Of a stretch of DNA of 64,000 nucleotides, positions 41,869-49,731 are shown in pieces. The stretch is taken from NCBI GenBank assembly GCA_023435435.1, contig JAEYRW010000104.1, positions 10,242-74,241 on the forward strand. The letters are read 5' to 3'. Origin of the DNA: Bacillota bacterium. Lineage in GTDB: Bacteria > Bacillota > Clostridia > Christensenellales > Aristaeellaceae. Each line of letters opens with the position of its first letter. The first letter of the stretch is position 1. The position numbers and the translations under genes were made by a program. Below the pieces are notes generated by a model that searched no databases, had not been told where the DNA came from, and saw nothing but the letters and a program-made list of their open reading frames with translations.

Positions 41869-43230
41869 CTAGTCGTTTTTGGGCGTCCGCTTGTCGATGG
41901 CCCGGATGCCCGCCACCGCGCAAGCAAGCATCGCCGCCGCGAATACCATGAGCGCCTGTTTGTTGACCACTTCGAAACCGAAGAAGCGCAAGTGCAGCTT
42001 TTCGGTAAAAATCACAAAATACTTGCCGATGGTGACGCCCATGAGCGCCGCAAGATTCGCCGCCGAGGCATAGAAGCCGATGAACACCGTCTGCCGCTTC
42101 TCCGGCATGTTCACGTAGGGAATGCCGGTGAAGCTCAGGTTGATGCCCACCGCGAAGACGTACGCCAGCACCTGCGAGAGCGGGTAAAGGATCAGGGTTT
42201 TTTTCGTCACGCACGCGAGCACGATGAAGTGGAGCAGGAATACCCCCACCGACAGGTACAGCGTCTTGAACCAGCCGTGCTTTGCGAGCACCCTGCGCCA
42301 GAGGGGCGTCAAAAACAGCGTCATCGGAATGTTGATCATCGAGATCACGGTGATGTAAGAGTAGCTCACCCCGAGGTTGCGCAAAAGGTACACCGTGTAA
42401 TAGGAGCCCGGCATGTTGGCCGCGATGTTCCACAGAAACGTCACCGCCACCGTGCGCAGATAGAGCCTGTTATGCATGGGCTCCAGAACCAGGTCGCGCA
42501 GCCTGAACTTCGCGCCGGTTGACTCGTAGGGGTACTCGTTGATTCTGAAATACAGGACAAGCTCCACGGCGCACAGCGCCAGCGCCACGCCGCGCAGGAT
42601 CATGAAGCCCTCGTAGGCCATGCCGCGCGCGGTCATGAAGTCCACGACCTTCGAGCCCGCGAGATTGACCGCCACCACCACCGCGCCCACCGTCATCGTG
42701 ATGACCGAGAAAAAGTGCGGCCGGACGTTCTGCGGAATGGACTGCATGTGCCAGATGGAGATGCCCGGCGAAATCACCGCGTTTAGAATGTTCACGCTCA
42801 AAACCGTGACGGCGAGCATGGTGAGCTTCATCTGACTGGCTGCCGGGAACAGCGGAATAAGCCCCACAAACAGAACGTTGAGCAGATAAAGCGCGCCGCG
42901 CAGCACAATCAGAAGGTTTTTGCGTCTGGCAAACCGCTCCAGAAGCAGCGGCGCGAAAAACTGGAGCATGTTCGCGGCGGTGGCGATCATGGTCATAGTG
43001 CCGATGAAGGCATCGTCCGCGTTCATGAGGAGCAGAAAGCCCGTCCAGAACGTGCCGCCCACAAGGTTCGCGATCACGTTGGAGGTGTAGTTACACATGA
43101 GCAGCCGCTGCCTGTCCTCGGACATGCGGTCACCCCTCACATACCATCCCTCGGTGAACGAATCCCTCGTCCGCCGGACGATACGTCCGAAGTCAATTCT
43201 ATGCGGTATGTTGAGGCGCAGTTTCTTCAT
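41869..43230 (-). CDS. MFS transporter
   Basis: 453 residues from the ATG nine bases after GGAGG. About twelve hydrophobic helices after a cytosolic N-terminus; RRKNLLIVLRGALYLLN-type basic loop between helices 2 and 3 fits the major facilitator pattern. Substrate not deducible. It is the first gene of an operon with a LytTR response regulator and TldD/TldE, suggesting export of, or immunity to, a peptide or wall-related compound. Confidence 0.85.
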   Translation of the reverse strand: MKKLRLNIPHRIDFGRIVRRTRDSFTEGWYVRGDRMSEDRQRLLMCNYTSNVIANLVGGTFWTGFLLLMNADDAFIGTMTMIATAANMLQFFAPLLLERFARRKNLLIVLRGALYLLNVLFVGLIPLFPAASQMKLTMLAVTVLSVNILNAVISPGISIWHMQSIPQNVRPHFFSVITMTVGAVVVAVNLAGSKVVDFMTARGMAYEGFMILRGVALALCAVELVLYFRINEYPYESTGAKFRLRDLVLEPMHNRLYLRTVAVTFLWNIAANMPGSYYTVYLLRNLGVSYSYITVISMINIPMTLFLTPLWRRVLAKHGWFKTLYLSVGVFLLHFIVLACVTKKTLILYPLSQVLAYVFAVGINLSFTGIPYVNMPEKRQTVFIGFYASAANLAALMGVTIGKYFVIFTEKLHLRFFGFEVVNKQALMVFAAAMLACAVAGIRAIDKRTPKND

Positions 43231-43259
43231 CGAACCTCCGGCGTGCATGCTGTCGGTCC

Positions 43260-43288
43260 ATGTTACTTCAAGACGTCCGGAAAGTCAA
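43260..43288 (-). promoter_or_regulatory. Promoter of the MFS-LytTR-tldD-pmbA operon
   Basis: Minus strand TTGACT (43288-43283), 17-bp spacer, TAACAT (43265-43260), 30 bp before the MFS start. Read-through from the AAC(3)-like gene is also possible. Confidence 0.55.
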
Positions 43289-43310
43289 GCACCTCTGCGT
43301 GGAATCGCCA

Positions 43311-44045
43311 TCATTCCGGTTCCACGAAAAAATGGGAATCTCGCTTGAGCGCCGCGTACCCCTTTTCCCAGACGGCGCGCGCGTCCATGAGAACGCAGGA
43401 TGCCCTGAGCACGTTGCCCCGTGCGATCTCGCCGCCCTCGAGCAGAGCCTCCAGCCGGTCGTAGCGCTGGCGGGTATATCGAAAATAGTGCTTATCGTAG
43501 AGCTTTTCGTAGCTGTGAACGCCGTCGTCGACGCGGTAGACGCAGGGCTCGCCGAACAGATAGTCCGGCACCACCAGCTCCTCCACGCCGTGCATGGACG
43601 TATTCGGGCCGGTTCCGCAGCCGAGGAACAGAATCTTCCCGCCCACGTCCCGCAGCTTTCGGAACGGCGAATTGGGGCCGACGGGCGTATGATCCAGGTG
43701 ATGATCGCGCGTCATCTCCTCCGCCCGCGCGCCCTTGGCGCAGCAGGAGTGGGTGGGATGGACGCTCCGAACCACGCCCTGGACCCGCGTGCGGAAATAC
43801 TCCGTCAGGAACCCGACGCACGAGGGCGTCGCCGCGACGTCAAACGCGGGGTTTTGGCGCGTCACGTCCCGATAGCTCAGCGCGGGCAGCACCAGCGTGC
43901 CTTCCGCGCCCAGCGCCTCCACAAGCGCGCCGACGGCCTCATCGGGGGCAATTCCGCCCAGGGATGAAAACGAGGAATGCATGAGCAGCACATCCCCAGG
44001 ACGCACGCCCAATGCCCGCAGATCCCGCACCATTTCGTCGTTCAT
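43311..44045 (-). CDS. AAC(3)-family N-acetyltransferase-like protein
   Basis: 244 residues from the ATG of MNDEMVRDLRALGV; an earlier ATG at 44078 sits in the promoter. The aminoglycoside 3-N-acetyltransferase fold is indicated by GDVLLMHSSFSSLGGI, TLVLPALSY, SVHPTHSCCAKGARAEE and LGCGTGPNTSMHGVEEL. Many chromosomal members of this family in gut Firmicutes do not confer resistance and act on unknown amino sugars or cofactors. It stands as its own unit ahead of the MFS operon. Confidence 0.8.
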   Translation of the reverse strand: MNDEMVRDLRALGVRPGDVLLMHSSFSSLGGIAPDEAVGALVEALGAEGTLVLPALSYRDVTRQNPAFDVAATPSCVGFLTEYFRTRVQGVVRSVHPTHSCCAKGARAEEMTRDHHLDHTPVGPNSPFRKLRDVGGKILFLGCGTGPNTSMHGVEELVVPDYLFGEPCVYRVDDGVHSYEKLYDKHYFRYTRQRYDRLEALLEGGEIARGNVLRASCVLMDARAVWEKGYAALKRDSHFFVEPE

Positions 44046-44078
44046 ACCGCGCCACCCGATCCTCTTTTTGTTTTCCAT

Positions 44079-44107
44079 ATTATAGCATAACCGGCCTTGC
44101 CGCACAA
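44079..44107 (-). promoter_or_regulatory. Promoter of the AAC(3)-like gene
   Basis: Minus strand TTGTGC, 17-bp spacer ending TGC, TATAAT (44084-44079): an extended -10 promoter with a weak -35. Confidence 0.65.
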
Positions 44108-44134
44108 GGACGGCCTCCCACCCCCGAAAACGCG

Positions 44135-44165
44135 AAAAACCGCCGCGCCTTTCGGCGCAGGCGGC
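44135..44165 (-). terminator. Terminator of the nfeD-floA operon
   Basis: Minus strand CCGCC-T-GCGCC, GAAA tetraloop, GGCGC-GGCGG, followed by TTTTTC. It starts about 6 bp past the stop of the 193-residue gene. Confidence 0.9.
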
Positions 44166-44170
44166 ATAAG

Positions 44171-44752
44171 TCAGACGACGCGCCTTTTGCGCAGTGAAAC
44201 GGGTTTCCCAAGCACTTCCGACATGACGACGGCGCGCTTGAGATCCGCAACATTTGAAAAGTACCCATGGGACGACCGCCGCGGCGCGGCGGGGACCTTT
44301 GTCCCGACCGCGCTGTGGGCCGACGCGGGCTTCATGCCCTCCGTGGAAGCAATTCCCTGGGTGGAAACCCTTCCTTCCCCGGAACCCAATCCCTGGGTGG
44401 AGACAGTCCCCTCCGTTGAAGTGAGCCCTTCGCCAAAAGGCGCGACCTTCTTCGGGATGGGTTTGACCTCCTCGAACGCCTGACTGAAGTTGACCGCGGG
44501 GTCCTTCCGGTTCTGTTGGTCCGACGCGGCCTGTTCGAGGCGGTCGATCATCTCCCGGAGGGAGCTGGCGCCATTCCATGCCTTCGGCTTTGCCGCGCTT
44601 TCGTGGGCCGACGTCGCCTGCGGCTGATTCTGCTCGTAGGGGATCGTAGGCTTTTGCCCGCTGCGCTTTGCCTGGCTCTGCTGTGCGGATTTGACGACCC
44701 TCCCGATGAGAGAAGCCACCGCAACCAGCGCCAGAAGTCCGGATATGTTCAC
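44171..44752 (-). CDS. Membrane-anchored protein with STEG/STQG repeats
   Basis: 193 residues from a GTG eight bases after GGGAGG. Residues 5-20 (GLLALVAVASLIGRVV) form an N-terminal membrane anchor; the rest is predicted disordered. Residues about 106-140 repeat the unit (S/G)TEG..STQG (for example STEGTVSTQGLGSGEGRVST). A conserved-looking C-terminal helix follows (NVADLKRAVVMSEVLGKPVS). I do not recognise a named family. It is 21 bp after floA and is probably a partner of the FloA/NfeD membrane-microdomain proteins. Confidence 0.75.
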   Translation of the reverse strand: MNISGLLALVAVASLIGRVVKSAQQSQAKRSGQKPTIPYEQNQPQATSAHESAAKPKAWNGASSLREMIDRLEQAASDQQNRKDPAVNFSQAFEEVKPIPKKVAPFGEGLTSTEGTVSTQGLGSGEGRVSTQGIASTEGMKPASAHSAVGTKVPAAPRRSSHGYFSNVADLKRAVVMSEVLGKPVSLRKRRVV

Positions 44753-44773
44753 GAATCGGGCCTCCCTTCGCGC

Positions 44774-45766
44774 TTACTTGCCCGGCTGGGGCGCGCCGGA
44801 TTCGTCCGCGCCGGCAATGGACGCGCGCATGCGCGTGTCGGAAATCACGTTTTGCATCTGGTAATAGTCCATGACGCCCAGCTTGCCGTTGCGCAACGCG
44901 TCCGACATGGCGCGCGGCACCTCCGCCTCGGCCTCGACGACCTTCGCGCGCTGGGCCTGCACCTCTGCGACCATTTCCTGCTCGCGTGCGACGGCCATGG
45001 CGCGCCGTTCCTCGGCCTTCGCCTGGGCGATCTTCTTGTCCGCTTCCGCCTGATCCATCTGAAGCTGCGCGCCGACGTTTCTGCCCACGTCCACGTCCGC
45101 AATGTCGATGGAAAGAATTTCAAACGCCGTGCCCGCGTCGAGGCCCTTGGAGAGCACCGTGCGCGAGATCTTGTCCGGGTTTTCGAGAACTTCCTTATGG
45201 GTGGAGGCGGAACCGACGGTGGTGACGATGCCCTCGCCCACGCGGGCGATGATGGTTTCCTCCCCCGCGCCGCCCACGAGCCTTGCGATGTTCGCGCGCA
45301 CGGTGACGCGCGCCTTGGCGCGCAGCTCAATGCCGTCCTTGGCGATGGCCGCGACCACCGGTGTTTCGATGACCTTTGGATTGACGGACATCTTGACGGC
45401 TTCCAGCACGTCGCGGCCCGCCAGATCGATGGCGCGGCTCTGCTCAAATTCCAACGGAATCTGCGCCGACTGCGCGGCGATGAGCGAATCGACCACCCGG
45501 TCGACGCTGCCGCCCGCCAGAAGGTGTGCCTCGAGCTCGTTCATGTTGACGTCAAGGCCGGCCTTTGTGGCCTTGATCATGGGGAGCACCACCCGCGACG
45601 GGTTGACCCGGCGGAACCGCATGCCCACCAGCGAGAAGATGGAAATCCGGACGCCCGAAGCCGCGGCGGAAATCCACAGCCCCAGCGGAAAAAAGCTGAA
45701 GAACACGATCAACACCACGATGATCGCGACGATCAGCACCAGAAGCAAGATAACGGACTCAGTCAT
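44774..45766 (-). CDS. floA: Flotillin-like protein FloA
   Basis: 330 residues. An N-terminal membrane hairpin (residues about 4-30) is followed by the YqfA/FloA SPFH-like region (RFRRVNPSRVVLPMIKATKA) and a coiled coil rich in Ala/Glu (EADKKIAQAKAEERRAMAVA). FloA organises lipid microdomains that hold signalling and secretion proteins. It lies downstream of nfeD, the usual pair. Confidence 0.95.
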   Translation of the reverse strand: MTESVILLLVLIVAIIVVLIVFFSFFPLGLWISAAASGVRISIFSLVGMRFRRVNPSRVVLPMIKATKAGLDVNMNELEAHLLAGGSVDRVVDSLIAAQSAQIPLEFEQSRAIDLAGRDVLEAVKMSVNPKVIETPVVAAIAKDGIELRAKARVTVRANIARLVGGAGEETIIARVGEGIVTTVGSASTHKEVLENPDKISRTVLSKGLDAGTAFEILSIDIADVDVGRNVGAQLQMDQAEADKKIAQAKAEERRAMAVAREQEMVAEVQAQRAKVVEAEAEVPRAMSDALRNGKLGVMDYYQMQNVISDTRMRASIAGADESGAPQPGK

Positions 45767-45782
45767 ATGGATACCTCTCCTC

Positions 45783-46286
45783 TCACGCGTCGCGTTCCTT
45801 TACGACAATCCGGTTGCCCTCCACGCGCTCCACCTCCACGGACTTGCCCGCGGGAATGAAGTCGCCTTCGGAAACAACGTTGAGCTTTACGCCGTCGAAC
45901 TCCCCGATGCCCGCGGGCCGAAGAATCGTCTTTGTCACGCCCGTGTGGCCCACGAAATATTGCAGGTCGTTGGTCTGCGGCGTCTCCACCTGCGTGGACA
46001 CGTCGTGCAGGACAAGCCTCGACTTTGAAAGCCGTCCCCTGGACGCGGAATGGATGCAGATCGAAAGCGCGATGCACAAAAGCGCCACGATGATCAGCAC
46101 CATGATGAGCGCCTGCAGCGGCGTGGGCTTTGCCATGACGATGCCGCCCACCAGCAGCAGAAGTCCGACGATTCCCGGCGCGCCGAAGCCCGGGATGTAC
46201 ATCTCCACCACCACGAGCGCGAAGCCCACCACGAGCATCACGATCGACGGAAAGTATTCGATGATCATCGCCGATACGCCGTCCAT
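45783..46286 (-). CDS. NfeD family membrane protein
   Basis: 167 residues from the ATG behind GGGGAGGTG. Three or four N-terminal helices (EYFPSIVMLVVGFALVVVEM, GFGAPGIVGLLLLVGGIVMA) precede a C-terminal NfeD OB-fold (GHTGVTKTILRPAGIGEFDG). It is the short form, without the ClpP-like protease domain. It partners flotillins; the gene is 16 bp upstream of floA. Confidence 0.93.
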   Translation of the reverse strand: MDGVSAMIIEYFPSIVMLVVGFALVVVEMYIPGFGAPGIVGLLLLVGGIVMAKPTPLQALIMVLIIVALLCIALSICIHSASRGRLSKSRLVLHDVSTQVETPQTNDLQYFVGHTGVTKTILRPAGIGEFDGVKLNVVSEGDFIPAGKSVEVERVEGNRIVVKERDA

Positions 46287-46317
46287 GTAAACACCTCCCC
46301 GAATACGGTTTGCCTCC

Positions 46318-46326
46318 ATGATACCA
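46318..46326 (-). promoter_or_regulatory. Extended -10 promoter of nfeD-floA
   Basis: Minus strand TGGTATCAT, about 30 bp before the nfeD start; no clear -35. Confidence 0.4.
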
Positions 46327-46385
46327 CGCACAGGCCCGTGCCGCCACCGGATCGCGCCCATTCGTCCTTTCGCGCGTCCCAACTG

Positions 46386-46766
46386 TCACTTGGCGCGCGC
46401 AAGCTTTTCTGCCACGCCCGCGTCGCTGGACGCGAACCGGTAGAGGCAAAGCTCCCCCGGCGTCACGTAGCGCGCCTCGGCGTGCTCCAGGGCTTTCGGC
46501 TCGCCGGAGGCAATTTCAACCTCATAATATAAGATAATAAACTCCCGGAACTCCCTTTCAATCCGCGCGTCGAAAATATTCCCGATCCGCGCGTCGAAGC
46601 CCAGCTCCTCCCGGAGCTCCCGCGCAAGGCATTCCTCCGGCGTTTCGCCCGGCTCCATTTTTCCGCCCGGGAACTCCCACACGCCCGCAAGCCGCTTGCC
46701 TTCGGGCCGGCGGCAGATCAATATCCGCCCGTCCCGACGCAAAATGCCCGCCGTAACCGCGATCAT
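46386..46766 (-). CDS. Nudix hydrolase (MutT/CTP pyrophosphohydrolase-like)
   Basis: 126 residues from the ATG behind AAAAAGGGG. The Nudix box is GGKMEPGETPEECLARELRE followed by ELGF. An oxidised-nucleotide cleanup role (8-oxo-dGTP or related) fits the small MutT type (KRLAGVWEFPGG), but the exact substrate is not fixed by sequence. Confidence 0.92.
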   Translation of the reverse strand: MIAVTAGILRRDGRILICRRPEGKRLAGVWEFPGGKMEPGETPEECLARELREELGFDARIGNIFDARIEREFREFIILYYEVEIASGEPKALEHAEARYVTPGELCLYRFASSDAGVAEKLARAK

Positions 46767-46788
46767 GACAACAGCCCCTTTTTCAGAA

Positions 46789-46817
46789 ATTATACCATAA
46801 CATAACGCGTTTCGCAA
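46789..46817 (-). promoter_or_regulatory. Promoter of the Nudix hydrolase gene
   Basis: Minus strand TTGCGA, 17-bp spacer ending TGG, TATAAT (46794-46789). Confidence 0.65.
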
Positions 46818-46820
46818 TCA

Positions 46821-46857
46821 TAAAAGACCGCCCGGCGTCCCGGACGGCCCTTCTTTT
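46821..46857. terminator. Terminator downstream of htrA and the repeat element
   Basis: GACCGCCCGG / CCGGACGGCC stem (46826-46849, two G-T pairs on the minus strand), flanked by TTTTA on the minus side and CTTCTTTT on the plus side. It ends the htrA transcript after the repeat element. Confidence 0.75.
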
Positions 46858-46861
46858 ACTC

Positions 46862-46978
46862 ATACCAATGGAGTAGAATAGCTGGAGCGAGTCGTAGCAG
46901 CGCTACGATGAACGGAGGGCGACGACACGGGCGGAAAAAGATCCGGCGCGACGACGCGTCATTATTTGGAATTCGTAT
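46862..46978 (+). repeat. Small non-coding element with ATACCAAT/ATTCGTAT ends, copy B
   Basis: 117 bp; begins ATACCAATGGA and ends TTTGGAATTCGTAT. The right ~45 bp match copy A (10429-10574) closely; the middle differs and carries a CGTAG-CAGCG-CTACG hairpin. As in copy A it begins a few bases after a hairpin with a T-rich tail. Its last base is the first base of the reverse-complemented htrA stop codon (46978-46980). Confidence 0.7.
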
Positions 46979-48141
46979 CAGTCCCCGAGGAGCCTGAGTT
47001 CCACGTTGAACGTCAGCTTTTCGTACTTTTCGAGGGTGTTTCCGTTCTGGTCGTAGTAGCGGTACACGGTCAACTCCGCCGTGTCGCCCACCTTAAGGGT
47101 ATCGATGACCGCGGTGAGGTCTGCGTAGCTGGAGACGCGGGTGCCGTTGATCTCGGTGATGATGTCGTAGGGAAGAATTCCCTGCTCCTCGGCGGAGCTG
47201 CCCGCCGTCACCTGCTTGACGATGACGCCCGCGGGCGGATAATTGCGGGTGGGCTCGTCCGGGCCCTCAAAGTCCGCCACGCCCACGCCCAGCATGGGGC
47301 GGGAAACCTTGCCGGTGGTGATGATCTCGTCGATGAGGTCCTTGACCGAATTGATGGGCACGCAGAAGCCGAGGCCCTCGTACACGGAGGAATCGGAATA
47401 GGAGAGCTTGAGGGTCGGAATGCCCACCAGCTCGCCCTTGGAATTGAGCAGCGCGCCGCCGGAGTTGCCGGAATTGATGGCCGCGTCCGTCTGAATGACG
47501 GAGACGGAGCGGGTGAAGTTGCCCGCGGAAATTTCCTTTCTCTCAAGGCCGGAAATGATGCCGGAGGTCACGGTGCCGTAAAGCACATACTCCGCGGCGC
47601 CGGGATTTCCGATGACGATGGCCAGCTCGCCAATCTGCAGGCTGTCGGAATCGCCCAGCGCGATGGGCGTCGCGTCGGAAGGCGCATCCTCGGAAAAGCG
47701 CAGGATGGCGATGTCGGTGCCGTTGTCGTAGCCCACCAGCGTGCAGGCCATCTCGGTGCCATCGAGCCACACGATCTTGTAGCTGTCCCCGTCCTCGACG
47801 ACGTGATAATTGGTCAGGATGTAGCCGCCGTCTCCGTCCTCCGCGTCGCGGATGTATGTGCCGGAGCCGTAACCGATCTCCTGCTCTGTGGTTCCGCTCG
47901 CGCCGGACGTCCATGTCTGGGCCGACTCGATCACCTGCACCACGGAGGGCCGCACGTTCGCCGCGATCTCGGGAATGGGATTGTCTGAGGAATACACGGC
48001 GTCATAGCCCACGACGTTATTTGTGGCCGATTCCGCCCGCGCGTTTTTCACGAACACAAACGAACCGACGCCGCCGCCGATGAACGCCACCGCGAACACC
48101 GCCGCGAGAAGCAGGCTGAATCTCGCCTTTGCGCCTTTCAT
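46978..48141 (-). CDS. htrA: HtrA/DegP-type serine protease
   Basis: 387 residues. An N-terminal membrane anchor (about 7-33) precedes the trypsin-like domain with the triad His in LTNYHVV, Asp in NGTDIAIL and Ser in NSGNSGGAL; a C-terminal PDZ domain begins near PMLGVGVADF. It degrades or refolds damaged envelope proteins outside the membrane. It is the third gene after a response regulator and sensor kinase and has a candidate regulator site upstream. The stop codon coincides with the end of a repeat element. Confidence 0.96.
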   Translation of the reverse strand: MKGAKARFSLLLAAVFAVAFIGGGVGSFVFVKNARAESATNNVVGYDAVYSSDNPIPEIAANVRPSVVQVIESAQTWTSGASGTTEQEIGYGSGTYIRDAEDGDGGYILTNYHVVEDGDSYKIVWLDGTEMACTLVGYDNGTDIAILRFSEDAPSDATPIALGDSDSLQIGELAIVIGNPGAAEYVLYGTVTSGIISGLERKEISAGNFTRSVSVIQTDAAINSGNSGGALLNSKGELVGIPTLKLSYSDSSVYEGLGFCVPINSVKDLIDEIITTGKVSRPMLGVGVADFEGPDEPTRNYPPAGVIVKQVTAGSSAEEQGILPYDIITEINGTRVSSYADLTAVIDTLKVGDTAELTVYRYYDQNGNTLEKYEKLTFNVELRLLGD

Positions 48142-48170
48142 GAATGGACCCTTCTTTCATTTCCTTTTTC

Positions 48171-48202
48171 CGGGCACAGTATAAATCGTATATTTGTGCC
48201 CG
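48171..48202 (-). promoter_or_regulatory. Inverted repeat around a candidate htrA promoter
   Basis: CGGGCACA (48171-48178) and TGTGCCCG (48195-48202) form a perfect inverted repeat. TATACT-like sequence (minus, 48183-48178) lies inside, with ATGACG 17 bp upstream, so the fold overlaps a possible promoter. Confidence 0.4.
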
Positions 48203-48204
48203 TC

Positions 48205-48221
48205 ATGAACAAACTGTAAAC
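48205..48221 (-). promoter_or_regulatory. Direct repeat, candidate response-regulator site upstream of htrA
   Basis: Minus strand GTTTAC (48221-48216) and GTTCAT (48210-48205), start-to-start distance 11 bp, the spacing used by OmpR/PhoP-type regulators. The same GTTCAT word occurs twice at 11-bp spacing upstream of the regulator gene (50455-50471). Confidence 0.5.
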
Positions 48222-48225
48222 ACGG

Positions 48226-49677
48226 TCACGAAGGCTGCTTGGGACCTTCCGCCGCGTCCAGGGCAAACCGGAACGCCGTCTCCCCGCCTGCCGATGTCGC
48301 GGCGATGCGCGCGCCGTGCTGGTCGAGGATGGATTTCACAATGGCGAGCCCCAGCCCCGTACCCATGCCGGAAGTGTGCGCCTTGTCCGCCTTGTAGAAC
48401 CGATCGAATACGTGGGGCAAATCGGCCTCCGAAATGCCCGCGCCGTTGTCGGACACCCGCACGGAGACCTTACCGTTCTGCCGCGCGACCTTGAGCTTCA
48501 AAACGCCGCCCTTTTCCGGCAAAAATTTCACCGCGTTGTCCACGAGGTTCGTGATCACCTGGTTGATCCGGTTCTGGTCGGCGTCCACGTAGCACGCCTC
48601 GTCCGGCAGTTCGACCTCCACGTCGCACCCCTTCGCGTCGATGCGCCGTTCAAAGGAGATGAGGATGCGCCGCACCTGTTCGTTGATGTCGTAGGCGCTC
48701 TTTTCCATGGGAAACTTGCCGGATTCGATGCGCGAGAGATTCAGAAGATCGTTGACCAGTGTGGTCAGCCTCTTTGTCTCGTCCATGACCACGCACAGAT
48801 ACTTCCCCGTTTCCTCGGGCGGGATGGTGCCGTCCATCATGCCCTGCACGTACCCCTTCATGCTCGTCAGCGGGCTCCTGAGCTCGTGGGACACGTTGGC
48901 GACGAAGCTTCTGCGCGAGTCCTCAAGCTCGGAAAGCGCCTGGGCCATGTCGTTGATAGAATCCCCCAGCGCCTGCAGCTCCCCGCCGCAGGAGAGGGCC
49001 ACGCGGCTGCTGAGGTCGCCGTGGGCAAAATCCTTCACCGCGCGGCTGATGGCCTTGACGGGCTTTGTCTGTCCGCGCGCCAGGAAGTACGAAAGTATTA
49101 TGCCCATCGCGAGCACAATCGAACTGACTGGCAGGATCTTCACAAGGAGATCGCCAAAATGTACCTTGAGGGATTGAACCGGCACGTGCAGAAGCACCGC
49201 GCCCACCACCTCGCCCTCCGAGTACGTCCAGGGAACGCCGATGGTCACGATCTCGTCGCCCAAATCGGGAAACAGCCCCTGCACGCGAATCTCCTGCCCG
49301 GTCTGAATGATGGCCAGCTGCGCGAGCACCGCCTCGGAGGTGATCTCCCCGATGGTGTTCCAGTTGCTGTCGATGTACAGGGCGTCGCCGGAGGAATAGC
49401 TTACGATCCAGATGTCGGCCGCGTAATTTTTCTTGATGTCGTTGATCTTCGAGAGGATGATGTAGCGCATGGTCGTGTTGTCGCGCACATAGCTGATGGC
49501 GTTTAGGTGGGCCATATACTCCGCCACCTCGCGCGCCTGATTCCGGACCTCGTTCTCATAGCTCTGCTGACGCTCGTTTTGCAAAACCGCTGCGAGCGTG
49601 CCCATCAATAGTCCCACGGTCGCGATGGTCAGCGCCACAAACGCCAGAAACATGCGCCAGAAAAGCGACGTACGCAT
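48226..49677 (-). CDS. Membrane sensor histidine kinase
   Basis: 483 residues. Two membrane helices (about 9-31 and 180-202) flank an extracellular sensor domain of some 145 residues. Then come a HAMP domain (TKPVKAISRAVKDFAHGDLS), the phosphorylation site SHELRSPLTSMKG, and the catalytic domain with NQVITNLVDNAVKF (N box), DNGAGI (G1) and GTGLGLAIV (G2). Ligand unknown. Its gene lies between an OmpR-type regulator and htrA, suggesting an envelope-stress sensor in the manner of CssS, which is an inference. Confidence 0.94.
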   Translation of the reverse strand: MRTSLFWRMFLAFVALTIATVGLLMGTLAAVLQNERQQSYENEVRNQAREVAEYMAHLNAISYVRDNTTMRYIILSKINDIKKNYAADIWIVSYSSGDALYIDSNWNTIGEITSEAVLAQLAIIQTGQEIRVQGLFPDLGDEIVTIGVPWTYSEGEVVGAVLLHVPVQSLKVHFGDLLVKILPVSSIVLAMGIILSYFLARGQTKPVKAISRAVKDFAHGDLSSRVALSCGGELQALGDSINDMAQALSELEDSRRSFVANVSHELRSPLTSMKGYVQGMMDGTIPPEETGKYLCVVMDETKRLTTLVNDLLNLSRIESGKFPMEKSAYDINEQVRRILISFERRIDAKGCDVEVELPDEACYVDADQNRINQVITNLVDNAVKFLPEKGGVLKLKVARQNGKVSVRVSDNGAGISEADLPHVFDRFYKADKAHTSGMGTGLGLAIVKSILDQHGARIAATSAGGETAFRFALDAAEGPKQPS

Positions 49678-49701
49678 TCATTTTCCTCTATTTCATCGTT
49701 A

Positions 49702-49725
49702 TTTCGCGGTCCGCCGACCGCGAAA
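49702..49725 (-). repeat. Hairpin between response regulator and kinase genes
   Basis: TTTCGCGGTC and GACCGCGAAA pair perfectly around a 4-base loop, six bases after the regulator stop. There is no T-run (TAACGATG follows), so it probably tunes kinase expression relative to the regulator. Confidence 0.55.
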
Positions 49726-49731
49726 CGTACC

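Noticed and set aside
43311..44045. Calling the AAC(3)-family gene an aminoglycoside resistance determinant
   Set aside because: Only the fold family is supported; the setting is chromosomal with no mobile or resistance genes next to it, and many such homologues have other substrates.
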